Assembly: GCF_002995785.1 (NCBI RefSeq)
Contig: NZ_PVXO01000051.1
Coordinates: 1-64,000 of the forward strand
Direction: 5' to 3'
DNA from: Clostridium liquoris
GTDB lineage: Bacteria; Bacillota; Clostridia; Clostridiales; Clostridiaceae
DNA length: 64,000 bases
Below are positions 25,701-34,258 of this stretch, one piece after another. Position 1 is the first letter of the stretch. Every line of letters begins with the position of its first letter. The position numbers and the translations under genes were made by a program. The notes beneath the pieces were generated by a model that saw only the letters and a list, made by a program, of their open reading frames with translations, was not told the DNA's origin and made no database searches.

Positions 25701-26491
25701 AAATCCTTTCTAATGTTTAAATAGTTTTCATATGTTTCTTTTAATGGTGCATTTTCTTCTTTATCCTCTATATTAACTTCTTCAATTACAGTGTTGAAAG
25801 TAGTGTGCCTACAGTGATCTGACCAATAAGTATCAATTACTTTAATTTCTGTAATTGAAGGATTTCTATTTTCCTTTATAAAATATTCTTTACAGAACTT
25901 TAAATCATTTAATGAAAGAGCTAAGCCTTCACTATCTATAAATGCCTTTAACTCTTCCTCACTAAAATTAATAAAATTGTCTATAACTTTTATATCCTTT
26001 GGGGTTTCTAAATTTAAATCTAATGACATAGGCTTTTCAAGACTTGCTTCTTTAGAATCTACAGCATTTATGCAATATGATTTTATTTTTGAGAATTCTT
26101 CTTTGTTTATATTTCCTTTTAAAATATAAACTTTCGCAGTTTTTATGTTAACACCACTGCTTTCAGTAAGTATTTGAACACATTGAATTGCTGAATCCGC
26201 TCTTTGATCATATTGTCCTGGTAAGTATTCTACTCCAAATACTTTTTCTCCAATTCCTACAGGTAATTCTTTCTCATATATATAATCTACCACTGGTTCA
26301 GAAAAAATTATATTCTTAGACTTATCTAACTCTTCCTTAGTAATTCCTTCTATGTCATATCTATTTATTATTCTTATATTTTCTATGCTGTTAATTCCTA
26401 AAGTTAATTTTATATCCTTTAAAATTTCATCTCCTTCTACATCTAATTCCTTTTTCTTTTCTACGTAAATTCTAAATATTTCATTTTTCAT
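22721..26491 (-). CDS. purL: Phosphoribosylformylglycinamidine synthase, single chain
   Basis: Fourth step of purine synthesis: FGAR plus glutamine and ATP to FGAM. The 1256 residues include the N-terminal PurS-like region, the two AIRS-like ATP-binding halves (KNETHNHPTEIEPFGGAATC; GGRTGRDGCGGATGSS) and a C-terminal class I glutaminase with FPGTNCEYDTSRAF and the nucleophile in LGICNGFQALI. The length and style fit the clade II FGAM synthases of clostridia. The ATG at 26491 follows AGGGGG and a 12-base gap; the open frame starts 15 codons earlier. No other pur gene is nearby. A fragment of its 3' end is duplicated at 20852-20976. Confidence 0.93.
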   Translation of the reverse strand: MKNEIFRIYVEKKKELDVEGDEILKDIKLTLGINSIENIRIINRYDIEGITKEELDKSKNIIFSEPVVDYIYEKELPVGIGEKVFGVEYLPGQYDQRADSAIQCVQILTESSGVNIKTAKVYILKGNINKEEFSKIKSYCINAVDSKEASLEKPMSLDLNLETPKDIKVIDNFINFSEEELKAFIDSEGLALSLNDLKFCKEYFIKENRNPSITEIKVIDTYWSDHCRHTTFNTVIEEVNIEDKEENAPLKETYENYLNIRKDLYKGRDKKVSLMDIATIAMKKLSKEGKLEDLDKSEEINACSITVNIEVHGKLEEWLVMFKNETHNHPTEIEPFGGAATCLGGAIRDPLSGRSYVYQAMRVTGSGDPRKSIEETLEGKLPQKKITLSAAKGYSSYGNQIGLATGHASEVYHEGFVAKRMEVGAVIGAVKKENVIRETPMPKDCIILLGGRTGRDGCGGATGSSKEHDEKSIVECSSEVQKGNAPTERKIQRFFRNEEVIRMIKRCNDFGAGGVSVAVGEIADGLNINLDLVPKKYEGLDGTELAISESQERMAIAISPDNVDRFIKLAHEENLEATKIGEVTEEKRLRMYWRENLIVDIHREFLNSSGATSYTNIMVKAPEESENFFNKYDKNYETFESAFINTLKKLNVCSQKGLVERFDSSIGAGTVVMPFGGKYSLTPSQSMAAKIPMLEGETNAGTIMSYGYNPYIGEWSPFHGGLYAVIEAVAKIVASGGDYRKIRLSCQEYFEKLGENPEKWGKPFSALLGALKVQTALDIPAIGGKDSMSGSFKGLHVPPTLIAFGVNVVNVENVISPEFKGEGHKVVLISLPRDKYYVPNFEALKKNYERINSLVNTEKIISAYAVTGGGIVEAVSKMAFGNKVGVQFEKDSWINIENLLSPEYGSIVVEFNDEVKVEEELKDISYKLLGETTAESYFSIGDEKIDLDKLIQGWEAPLESVFKTKTEAIHMNIENIEYDSEVKRVSVLKNIKPEVFIPVFPGTNCEYDTSRAFQRVGAKSNIVVFKNNSIVDIEDSIEAMVKAINSCNILMIPGGFSAGDEPDGSGKFIATVFRNERIKEAAMNLLNKRDGLALGICNGFQALIKLGLVPYGEIREITEDSPTLTYNKIGRHVSRMVRTKIASNKSPWFSNVNVGDTFTVPVSHGEGRFVACEEEIKRLIANGQIATQYVDFNGNATYDIEFNPNGSYYAVEGITSPDGRVLGKMAHSERIGENVSINVYGEMDMKIFKSGVEYFK

Positions 26492-26686
26492 AATGCTATT
26501 TATCCCCCTCATTACGAACAATATTTTATTAATCATATTATTTATTCGCTTTTATTATAACATATAATATTTAACATTCATAGATAAAATCAAAAATTAA
26601 TAAATAGTTTATTGTTATTAAATCTTCATTATGTTATTTTAATTAGTGGGTAATGTGATAATTATTTTCATCTAAGGAGGACAATT

Positions 26687-28567
26687 ATGATTTTGCTGAA
26701 AAAATATATTAAAAAGCTTTATAATTTTTCATGGAAATTTGAGGATATTATACTATTTATCTTTATCTTTATAATTAAATCCTATATTTTTCAAAAGAAT
26801 ATTTCTCCCACATATTTTAACTTTAAGAGTATATTAAATCCAATTTTATGTTCACTACTAATTATAATTTCTATAGGACTTTTATTGACTAGGAGATTAA
26901 GATGGATTTATCTATATATAGTAAACATTTTTATTAGCATACTGTATATAATTGATTTAATTTATTACAAAAGCTCTGGAGATTTATTATCCTTTGTTTC
27001 AATAAATAATGGATATCTAAAAGATATTATTTTAACTAGTCCTTTAAATAATTTTTTAAATATACAAAACTTATTATTTATTGCTGATTTTATAATTTTA
27101 TTTCCTCTTATCCGTAAAAATGCTACTAAGCACAGTAAAAATATACACTATATGACAAGAATAATAATCTCCCTAATGCTTTTTTTAGTAAGTATTGTAA
27201 CTAATAATTCATTTATAAATACTTTAGATAAAGAACAACCTGGACTTTTAAAGAATATGTCAAACAAAACCTATGTGAGCCGAGTTATTGGAGATTTAAA
27301 TTATCATGCCATTGATGCTTATAATTATTTTATAAGAAATAAAAAGGACATCATTTCAATAAATTATAGTGATAAAGAAATAAAGGATTTTCTATACAGC
27401 AATTTTAATAAAAAAGCTGCCAATAATTATACTGGACAAGGTAAAGGCAAAAATTTAATAGTAATACAGATTGAATCACTACAAAATTTTCTTATTGATA
27501 AGAAAGTTAATGGTGAAGAGATAACCCCTAACTTAAATAAATTTATAAAAAGAAGTTTATACTATAATAATTGCTTTTATCAGGTTATGGATGGCAATAC
27601 TTCAGATAGTGAGTTCATGTTAAACAATTCACTATATCCTTTAAGCTCTGGGGCAGTTTATTATAAATATGCATCAAACTATTTTAATTCATTGCCTAAG
27701 TTACTTAATGATAAAGGCTATACTACTGCCGCTTTTCATGGAAATAATGAGGGCTTTTGGAATAGAGCTGTTATGTACAAGTCCCTTGGCTTTCAAAATT
27801 TTTTTGGTGCTCACAGTCTTAATATCGATGAAGAGATAGGTTTAGGACTTAGTGATAAATCTTTTTTTAATCAAAGTTTAGAAAAGATAAGTTCACTTCA
27901 GGAACCTTTTTATTCTTTCTTAATAACCTTAAGCAGTCATTATCCTTTTACAAACACTGATAACACTTTTAATAAGGGAGAATTAAAAAACACCTTTTTA
28001 GGTGATTATTTTAGCTCCATACACTATACGGATGCTCAACTAGGAATGTTTCTAGAAAAGTTAGAAGCTGAAGGACTTCTTGACAAATCCATTTTAGTTA
28101 TCTATGGAGACCATAATGGTGTTCCCTATGGCTATATGGAGGATTTATACAAATTAGATAAAGTCAATAATCCAAATGAGCTGGATTATTTTATGTATCA
28201 AAAGGTGCCTCTTTTAATTCATTTTCCAAAGGATGAGTACAGTGGATTGAATAATAAATATGTAGGTCAAATGGATATATATCCTACTATAGCAAATTTA
28301 TTTAATTTGAATAATCCCTATATGTTTGGAAATGATATTTTAGATTCTTCACAAAATAAGGTACTTTTCTCTAGTGGTTCATTTATAGATAAAAATATAG
28401 TATATTTTTCCTCAAGTAATTGCTATTATGATATAAGCTCTGGTAAGAAAATGCCTCCTTCTGAATATCTTAAAAATTTAACTAACCAATATAAAAAAGA
28501 ATTGAATTACTCTGAAACCATATTAAAAAATGACTTGATTAAAACATTTGCTAAAAACAATCCATAA
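26687..28567 (+). CDS. LTA-synthase-family sulfatase-like enzyme
   Basis: Integral membrane enzyme of 626 residues that probably transfers glycerol phosphate from phosphatidylglycerol onto an envelope polymer. Five hydrophobic helices lie in the first ~180 residues, then the extracellular sulfatase fold. E263 (IQIES) and T305 (DGNTSDSEF) correspond to the metal-binding Glu and nucleophilic Thr of LtaS; YGDHNGVP near 475 gives further metal ligands. AAGGAGG precedes the ATG. Whether it makes lipoteichoic acid or modifies another polymer cannot be told. Confidence 0.88.
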   Translation: MILLKKYIKKLYNFSWKFEDIILFIFIFIIKSYIFQKNISPTYFNFKSILNPILCSLLIIISIGLLLTRRLRWIYLYIVNIFISILYIIDLIYYKSSGDLLSFVSINNGYLKDIILTSPLNNFLNIQNLLFIADFIILFPLIRKNATKHSKNIHYMTRIIISLMLFLVSIVTNNSFINTLDKEQPGLLKNMSNKTYVSRVIGDLNYHAIDAYNYFIRNKKDIISINYSDKEIKDFLYSNFNKKAANNYTGQGKGKNLIVIQIESLQNFLIDKKVNGEEITPNLNKFIKRSLYYNNCFYQVMDGNTSDSEFMLNNSLYPLSSGAVYYKYASNYFNSLPKLLNDKGYTTAAFHGNNEGFWNRAVMYKSLGFQNFFGAHSLNIDEEIGLGLSDKSFFNQSLEKISSLQEPFYSFLITLSSHYPFTNTDNTFNKGELKNTFLGDYFSSIHYTDAQLGMFLEKLEAEGLLDKSILVIYGDHNGVPYGYMEDLYKLDKVNNPNELDYFMYQKVPLLIHFPKDEYSGLNNKYVGQMDIYPTIANLFNLNNPYMFGNDILDSSQNKVLFSSGSFIDKNIVYFSSSNCYYDISSGKKMPPSEYLKNLTNQYKKELNYSETILKNDLIKTFAKNNP

Positions 28568-28666
28568 TAATTTTAATAGAAAGGTTAATATGTTATAATG
28601 ATTATGTTTGAAAACATTTTAGCTATATAAAATAATAAACAAATCATATTTCAAGGTGGGAAGCGC

Positions 28667-29704
28667 ATGAAAAAGAAATTTACTCTACTGTTTACAATAA
28701 TTTTTGTATCTTCTATTTTATTTTCATCCTGTGCTAAAAAAGAAGAACCTTCAGTTACTAAAGAAAATTATTTATTAGGCACCATAGTTCAGTTAACGGT
28801 TTACGGAAAAAATGCAGAAGCAGCTTCAAATAAGGCTATGGATGTTATTTCTGATTTGGATGATAAAATGTCACCTAGCAAAGATACTAGTGAAGTATCC
28901 AAGATAAATAAAAATGCAGGTAAAGCCTTTGTTAAGGTTAGTGATGATACCTTTACAGTAATTAAAAAAGCTTTAGAGTATTCATCCCTTTCAAATGGAG
29001 CCTTTGATATAACTGTAGGACCATTAGTTAATCTTTGGGGAATAGGTACAGATAAAGCTAGAGTGCCTTCTCCACAAGAGATAAAAGATAAATTAAGCTT
29101 AGTAAATTATAAGGATGTAATACTAGATGAGAACAATAGATCCGTTAAATTAAGAAAGCCAAATGAGGCTATTGATTTAGGTGGTATAGCAAAGGGTTAT
29201 ACTGCAGATAGGGTTAAAGAAGTATTAGTTAATGAAGGAATAAAGACTGCTTTTATAAATTTAGGTGGAAATATAGTTACTTTAGGGAATAAGCCAGACG
29301 GTTCTTTATGGAACATTGGCGTACAAGATCCATTACAGACTAGAGGAGAATACTTTGGTATAGTTAAGGTATCTCATAAATCTATAGTCAGCTCAGGTAA
29401 TTATGAAAGATATTTTATGAAGAACGGTAAAAGATATCATCATATTTTAGATACAAAAACTGGATATCCTTCAGATAATGGTATAATTGCTACCACAATT
29501 ATATCAGATAAGTCTATAGATGGAGACGCACTTTCCACTACAGCCTTTGTACTAGGTTTAGATAAAGGAATGAAATTAATTGAATCCTTAAAGGGTGTGG
29601 AAGCTATTTTCATAACAAAGGATAAAAAGGTATATACCACCTCTGGATTAAAGGATAATTTCAAAATTACAAATCAGGAGTATATTTATGAAAAAGGGAG
29701 ATAA
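28667..29704 (+). CDS. apbE: FAD:protein FMN transferase
   Basis: Lipoprotein that attaches FMN covalently to threonines of membrane redox proteins. The signal ends in the lipobox LFSSC (C22). The body has the family hallmarks: DLGGIAKGYTADRV and the GNIVTLG strand, and the metal site in DGDALSTTAFVLG. It is the first gene of a three-gene set facing the rnf operon, and RnfG and RnfD here carry acceptor motifs, so they are the likely substrates. The stop overlaps the next gene by 17 bases. Confidence 0.92.
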   Translation: MKKKFTLLFTIIFVSSILFSSCAKKEEPSVTKENYLLGTIVQLTVYGKNAEAASNKAMDVISDLDDKMSPSKDTSEVSKINKNAGKAFVKVSDDTFTVIKKALEYSSLSNGAFDITVGPLVNLWGIGTDKARVPSPQEIKDKLSLVNYKDVILDENNRSVKLRKPNEAIDLGGIAKGYTADRVKEVLVNEGIKTAFINLGGNIVTLGNKPDGSLWNIGVQDPLQTRGEYFGIVKVSHKSIVSSGNYERYFMKNGKRYHHILDTKTGYPSDNGIIATTIISDKSIDGDALSTTAFVLGLDKGMKLIESLKGVEAIFITKDKKVYTTSGLKDNFKITNQEYIYEKGR

Positions 29705-30077
29705 AGTAATTCTTATTGTAATATTAGTTGTGATTATATTAGGATTCTCAGGTACTTTTATTTATAAAAATTATATGAAATCCTCAGATAAAATTGCTGT
29801 AATAAAACAGGATGGAAATGTACTAAAAAGAATCAATTTAACTAAGCTGACTAGTTCTACAGAAATGACTATAAAAACTAAAAATGGACATTTCAATAAG
29901 ATCGTTATTGAAAAAGACAAAATAAGAATATTAGATGCAGATTGCCCTGATAAAGTTTGTGTAAAAACGGGTACAATATCACAGCCAGGAGACAGTATTG
30001 TATGCCTTCCACATAAGCTGATTATTACTATTGAGGGAGATAAAACTCATAGTGAAGTGGATGCTACTGCTTATTAA
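29688..30077 (+). CDS. NusG domain II protein
   Basis: A 129-residue protein with one N-terminal membrane helix (residues 6-26) and a small extracytoplasmic NusG_II domain. It carries CPDKVC and VCLPHK, three cysteines typical of this family. It is overlapped by apbE and followed by a Gx transporter gene; the same trio recurs next to rnf genes in clostridia. The function is not established; a role in Rnf assembly or electron transfer is only an inference. Confidence 0.85.
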   Translation: MKKGDKVILIVILVVIILGFSGTFIYKNYMKSSDKIAVIKQDGNVLKRINLTKLTSSTEMTIKTKNGHFNKIVIEKDKIRILDADCPDKVCVKTGTISQPGDSIVCLPHKLIITIEGDKTHSEVDATAY

Positions 30078-30104
30078 AATTATTGGATACGTGCAGGTGA
30101 TTAG

Positions 30105-30635
30105 ATGAAAAATACAAGAAAGTTAACTTTTTTAAGCTTATTAATTAGTATTGCCTTAGTTATATATATAGTGGAGGCTCAATTTCCTTTAATAATCCCA
30201 GGGGTTCCAGGTATAAAATTAGGTCTTGCTAATTCCGTATCACTTTTTGCTCTTATTACCCTGGGAGGCAAAGAAGCATTACTTATAATGTTTCTAAGAA
30301 CTATTCTAGGTTCCTTTTTAGGTGGAACAATGTCCTCCTTCATTTACAGCATAGCAGGAGGATTATTGAGCAACCTAGTTATGATACTGCTTTATAAGAA
30401 ATTTAATAAGCATTTAAGCCTTTGGAGTATTAGTATATGTGGAGCTGTATTCCATAACATTGGACAATTATTAGTTGCTTCTTTGGTAATACAAGATTTT
30501 AGAGTTTATTTATATCTGCCAATACTTTTAATTGCTGGTGTAATTACAGGTTATTTTATTGGTGTATTCACTAGCTTTCTATATAAACATACAAAAAAAT
30601 TGCCTCTATTTAATGACTTAAAAACTTTAAATTAA
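30105..30635 (+). CDS. Gx transporter family / HepS component I-like protein
   Basis: A 176-residue integral membrane protein with about five helices, beginning RKLTFLSLLISIALVIYIVE. PLIIPGVPGIKLGLANSVSL is the family signature; it was originally named heptaprenyl diphosphate synthase component I and is related to ECF S-components. It closes the apbE/NusG_II unit, whose location next to rnf suggests a link to flavin or quinone supply. The substrate is unknown. Confidence 0.83.
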   Translation: MKNTRKLTFLSLLISIALVIYIVEAQFPLIIPGVPGIKLGLANSVSLFALITLGGKEALLIMFLRTILGSFLGGTMSSFIYSIAGGLLSNLVMILLYKKFNKHLSLWSISICGAVFHNIGQLLVASLVIQDFRVYLYLPILLIAGVITGYFIGVFTSFLYKHTKKLPLFNDLKTLN

Positions 30636-30668
30636 AAAAAGCGTAGGTTTAAACCTACGCTTTTTTTA
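30634..30668. terminator. Bidirectional terminator
   Basis: AAAAAAAGCGTAGGTTT and AAACCTACGCTTTTTTT form a perfect stem. It lies between the convergent Gx transporter gene and rnfB. Confidence 0.93.
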
Positions 30669-31496
30669 TTAGCTATTTACAGCTTTACTTTCTACTTTTG
30701 TATTTAAGTTAGCAATAGCCTTCGTTGGACATTTTCCTACACATACACCACATTGTGTACATTTATCATAATCTATTACAGGTAAATTATTGACCATAGT
30801 GATTGCTTCACTTGGACAATTTCTTACACATATACCACAGGAAATACATCCTACTGAACAAGCATTTTTAACTTCTAGTCCTTTATCATGTGAGTTACAT
30901 GATATACGTACTTTCTTTGATACAGGTGTTAATTCAATAACATTCTTTGGACAGATATTGACACAAGCTCCGCAGCCTGTACATGCTTCTTCATCTACTA
31001 CAGCTATGCCGTTTACTACATGTATAGCATCAAATGTACATGCCTTAACACAACTTCCTAATCCCATACATCCAAATCCACAGGACTTTGAACCTGCTCC
31101 TGGAATGTTTGCTGCGTCAACACAACTCATAGATCCAAAATATTCATATTTTTCTTTAGCTTTATCACAAGTTCCCTGACATTTTACATATGCCTTTTTA
31201 GGTTCTGATGTATCAACTTTTACACCCATTATATCACCTATTTTTGCTGCAACAGCTGCTCCACCAACTGGGCATCTATTTGGCTCTGCACCTGCATTTA
31301 CAACAGCGTCAGCATAAGCGTCACACCCTGCAAATCCACATCCACCGCAATTTGCGCCAGGTAATGCTTCTCTAACTTTTGGAACTCTTTCATCAACTTC
31401 TACAGCAAATTTTTTAGATGCATATCCCAATAGAATACCGAACACTATACCAAGTCCACCCAGACTTAGCATAGGATATAATATAGCACTATCCAT
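30669..31496 (-). CDS. rnfB: Rnf complex subunit B, polyferredoxin
   Basis: Electron-entry subunit of the ferredoxin:NAD+ oxidoreductase. A membrane helix at residues 5-27 is followed by the CGGCGFAGC cluster motif (C50, C53, C58 with C75) and then four further Cys-rich stretches: C139-C153, C172-C182, C213-C227 and C246-C256, mostly CxxCxxCxxxCP ferredoxin motifs. The 275 residues fit clostridial RnfB. It is the last gene of rnfCDGEAB. Confidence 0.95.
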   Translation of the reverse strand: MDSAILYPMLSLGGLGIVFGILLGYASKKFAVEVDERVPKVREALPGANCGGCGFAGCDAYADAVVNAGAEPNRCPVGGAAVAAKIGDIMGVKVDTSEPKKAYVKCQGTCDKAKEKYEYFGSMSCVDAANIPGAGSKSCGFGCMGLGSCVKACTFDAIHVVNGIAVVDEEACTGCGACVNICPKNVIELTPVSKKVRISCNSHDKGLEVKNACSVGCISCGICVRNCPSEAITMVNNLPVIDYDKCTQCGVCVGKCPTKAIANLNTKVESKAVNS

Positions 31497-31511
31497 TATT
31501 TTGCACCTCCC

Positions 31512-32087
31512 TTAAATTAATCCTTGGAAGCCTAAGAATGCAATAGACATAAGTCCTGCTGTAATTAAGGATATTGGTAAACCTTTTAAACATTCTGGCA
31601 TTCCTTCATTTAAATCCATCTTCTCTCTTATTCCTGCAAGGAGAACTATAGCAAGAGTATATCCTAAAGCTGCTCCTAATCCGTTTACAATAGATTGTAT
31701 TAAATTATATTTTTCATTCATATTTAAAACAGCAACAGCAAGAACAGCACAGTTAGTTGTTATAAGTGGAAGATATATACCTAATGCTTTATAAAGATCA
31801 GGACTTGATTTTTTAATAACCATTTCAACAAACTGAACCAATGCTGCTATAACAAGAACAAAGGCAAGAGTATATAAATATTCTATATGCAATGGTACTA
31901 AAATATAATTAAATACTAAATATGCCATTGTAGATGCTAATACCATAACAAAAGTAACTGCTGCTCCCATACCAGTTGCAGTTTCAACCTTTTTAGATAC
32001 TCCTAAGAATGAGCATATTCCAAGAAATCTTGACAAAACAAAGTTATTTATTAATAACGCACTTATAAATATGGCAAAAAGATTCAA
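31512..32087 (-). CDS. rnfA: Rnf complex subunit A
   Basis: Six-helix membrane subunit, 191 residues, opening with [20 protein letters not shown]. It pairs with RnfE in an inverted arrangement that holds a [2Fe-2S] cluster in the membrane; the conserved Cys is in GICSFLG and the partner in TTNCAVLA. Fifteen bases separate it from rnfB. No deviation from the family was noticed. Confidence 0.95.
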   Translation of the reverse strand: MNLFAIFISALLINNFVLSRFLGICSFLGVSKKVETATGMGAAVTFVMVLASTMAYLVFNYILVPLHIEYLYTLAFVLVIAALVQFVEMVIKKSSPDLYKALGIYLPLITTNCAVLAVAVLNMNEKYNLIQSIVNGLGAALGYTLAIVLLAGIREKMDLNEGMPECLKGLPISLITAGLMSIAFLGFQGLI

Positions 32088-32126
32088 TATGGTTCACCTC
32101 TCTTTTATTAAAAACCAAAATACAAA

Positions 32127-32732
32127 TTAATTGTTTTTAGCTTTCTTTAAGTTGTTTTTTGCTATTAAAGCCATGATAATTCCAAGAGTGAAGAATGCAC
32201 CTGGAGCGAGTATCATTATTAGCGCTGGTTGATAGCTTCCAGGCATTATTTGGTATCCAAGTATTTTACCTGTTCCTAAAATCTCTCTTATGGATCCCAA
32301 TATAACTAGTGCTAAAGTAAATCCGAGTCCCATACCTACTGCATCCCAAAATGATTCAATAACAGTATGTTTATTGGCATAAGCTTCTGCTCTTCCAAGA
32401 ATTATACAGTTAACAACTATAAGTGGAATAAATATACCTAGAGCTTTATTTAACTCAGGTGCATATCCTGCAAGTAAAAACTGAATAACTGTAACAAAGG
32501 CTGCTATAATTGTTATATAGGCTGGTATACGTATTTCATCAGGTATAACCTTTCTAAGAAGGGATATAGCTATGTTCGAACCTATTAAAACTACAGTAGC
32601 AGCTATTCCCATACCAATACCATTTTTAACACTTGTACTAACTGCTAAAGTTGGACACATACCTATAACCTGAACAAATATAGGATTCTCTTTAAAGACT
32701 CCCGCTTTTAACCTTTCGGACATTACGCTCAT
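32127..32732 (-). CDS. rnfE: Rnf complex subunit E
   Basis: Six-helix membrane subunit of 201 residues, homologous to RnfA. Cysteines in IGMCPTLAV and VVNCIILGRAEAYA correspond to the RnfA positions and complete the shared iron-sulfur site. GGAGG precedes the ATG. It lies two bases after the rnfG stop, so translation of G and E is probably coupled. Confidence 0.95.
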   Translation of the reverse strand: MSVMSERLKAGVFKENPIFVQVIGMCPTLAVSTSVKNGIGMGIAATVVLIGSNIAISLLRKVIPDEIRIPAYITIIAAFVTVIQFLLAGYAPELNKALGIFIPLIVVNCIILGRAEAYANKHTVIESFWDAVGMGLGFTLALVILGSIREILGTGKILGYQIMPGSYQPALIMILAPGAFFTLGIIMALIAKNNLKKAKNN

Positions 32733-32734
32733 TG

Positions 32735-33295
32735 TTATTTTCCTCCTTTCAAATTGGAATCATAAAACTTAACTGCTTCGTTAACTCCAGTTGTTACTGC
32801 TCTAGAAGTTATTGTTGCGCCAGTCAAAGCAGAGATTTGGTCATCTCCTGAAGCTTCACCTTTAACAACTTTTAATTCTTTTGCAGGCTTATTTGTATAT
32901 TGACCCGAAAATTTTGGGTTAGGAGCGTTAGCACCAAGACCTGGAGTTTCTGAATGGCTTAATATCTTAATTCCAGTAATTTTTCCATCAGTTGATATTC
33001 CAACCATCATATCAATTAATCCACCATATCCCTTTGGATCAACTCTTAATATATAGCCATCTATTTTACTTCCATTGTATCCTTCATTTACTTCTTTAAT
33101 TAACCCAGAAGCTTGTTTATTGGAAGCCTTAAATTCAGTAGCAGATGGAAGGATTATCTGCATTGCTTCACTTTTAGTTTTTTGTTCTTGTATAGCTATA
33201 GGTTCCTTAGTAATCTTTTGTGCAAATCCTAAAAGGAAACCAGAAACTGCTGTAATTATAAGTAAAATTATACCTAATCTAATATCATCCTTCAT
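32735..33295 (-). CDS. rnfG: Rnf complex subunit G, flavoprotein
   Basis: One N-terminal membrane helix (residues 7-27) and an extracytoplasmic FMN-binding domain; 186 residues. The ApbE acceptor motif is SALTGATIT at 155-163, where T161 should carry FMN as a phosphoester. GGLIDMMVGI and HSETPGLG are further family segments. It starts one base after the rnfD stop. Confidence 0.95.
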   Translation of the reverse strand: MKDDIRLGIILLIITAVSGFLLGFAQKITKEPIAIQEQKTKSEAMQIILPSATEFKASNKQASGLIKEVNEGYNGSKIDGYILRVDPKGYGGLIDMMVGISTDGKITGIKILSHSETPGLGANAPNPKFSGQYTNKPAKELKVVKGEASGDDQISALTGATITSRAVTTGVNEAVKFYDSNLKGGK

Positions 33296-33296
33296 T

Positions 33297-34229
33297 TTAT
33301 TTCACCTTCCCGAATATTTTTGGAGTTGTCCATCTTTCGATTAGTGGAACAAATAAATTCATTATAATTATTGAATAACAAACACCTTCTGGATATCCTC
33401 CTAATATACGGATGATGGAAGTCAATACTCCGCAGCCAACTCCAAATATAATTTTACCCTTAGGAGTAATTGGTGATGTGGCATAGTCAGTAGCCATAAA
33501 TATAGCCCCTAGCATTAATCCACCTGTGAATAATTCATAAAAAGGATTTGGAGCTCTTCCAACTATTGCAGTAATTACAAAGGTTGTTCCTATAAAGGTT
33601 ACTGGAATTCTCCAATCAATTACATGTTTATATAATAGATAAGCTCCCCCTATTAAAAGGGCTAAAGCTGAAGTTTCACCTATGGATCCACCAACATGTC
33701 CTATAAATACATTCATTAAACTTGGAGCAACAGCACCTGTTACTTCTTTGCCTTTTAATATAGCAAGTGGTGTAGCTGTTGTAACTCCATCTAATGTCCA
33801 AGTAGTCATTAGTACTGGCCATGATGCAAGTAAAAATGCTCTAGCTGCTAAAGCAGGATTCATTATATTTTGACCTATTCCACCAAAAAATTGTTTCACA
33901 ATTATTATTGCGAATATACCACCTATAACTGGTATCCAAAGTGGTACTGATGCTGGTAAACAAAAGGCTAAAAGTAATCCTGTTACAACAGCGCTCAAAT
34001 CTCCAGTAGTATTTTTTTGTTTTGCTGCTTTTTGCCAAATATACTCAGAAGCTACACAGGAAATTACTGATACAAGTATTACTAATAATGCCTTTAATTT
34101 AAAGAAGTATACTCCTGCAATAGCTGCTGGAAGTAATCCAATTATAACATCTCTCATAATTGACTGTGTAGTGTCTTTTGCACGTATATGTGGAGATGAG
34201 GATACGGTATACATTGTTGTTTCAGACAT
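33297..34229 (-). CDS. rnfD: Rnf complex subunit D
   Basis: Membrane subunit of 310 residues with about nine helices, related to NqrB. The predicted flavinylation site is DGVTTATPL, with T153 as acceptor, fitting the D-x-x-[ST]-x-A-T rule for ApbE. GGIGQNIMNPALAARAFL is the typical loop before it. RnfD is thought to be part of the ion path. Confidence 0.95.
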   Translation of the reverse strand: MSETTMYTVSSSPHIRAKDTTQSIMRDVIIGLLPAAIAGVYFFKLKALLVILVSVISCVASEYIWQKAAKQKNTTGDLSAVVTGLLLAFCLPASVPLWIPVIGGIFAIIIVKQFFGGIGQNIMNPALAARAFLLASWPVLMTTWTLDGVTTATPLAILKGKEVTGAVAPSLMNVFIGHVGGSIGETSALALLIGGAYLLYKHVIDWRIPVTFIGTTFVITAIVGRAPNPFYELFTGGLMLGAIFMATDYATSPITPKGKIIFGVGCGVLTSIIRILGGYPEGVCYSIIIMNLFVPLIERWTTPKIFGKVK

Positions 34230-34258
34230 TTATATTCACCTCTTCATACTTTCTATTA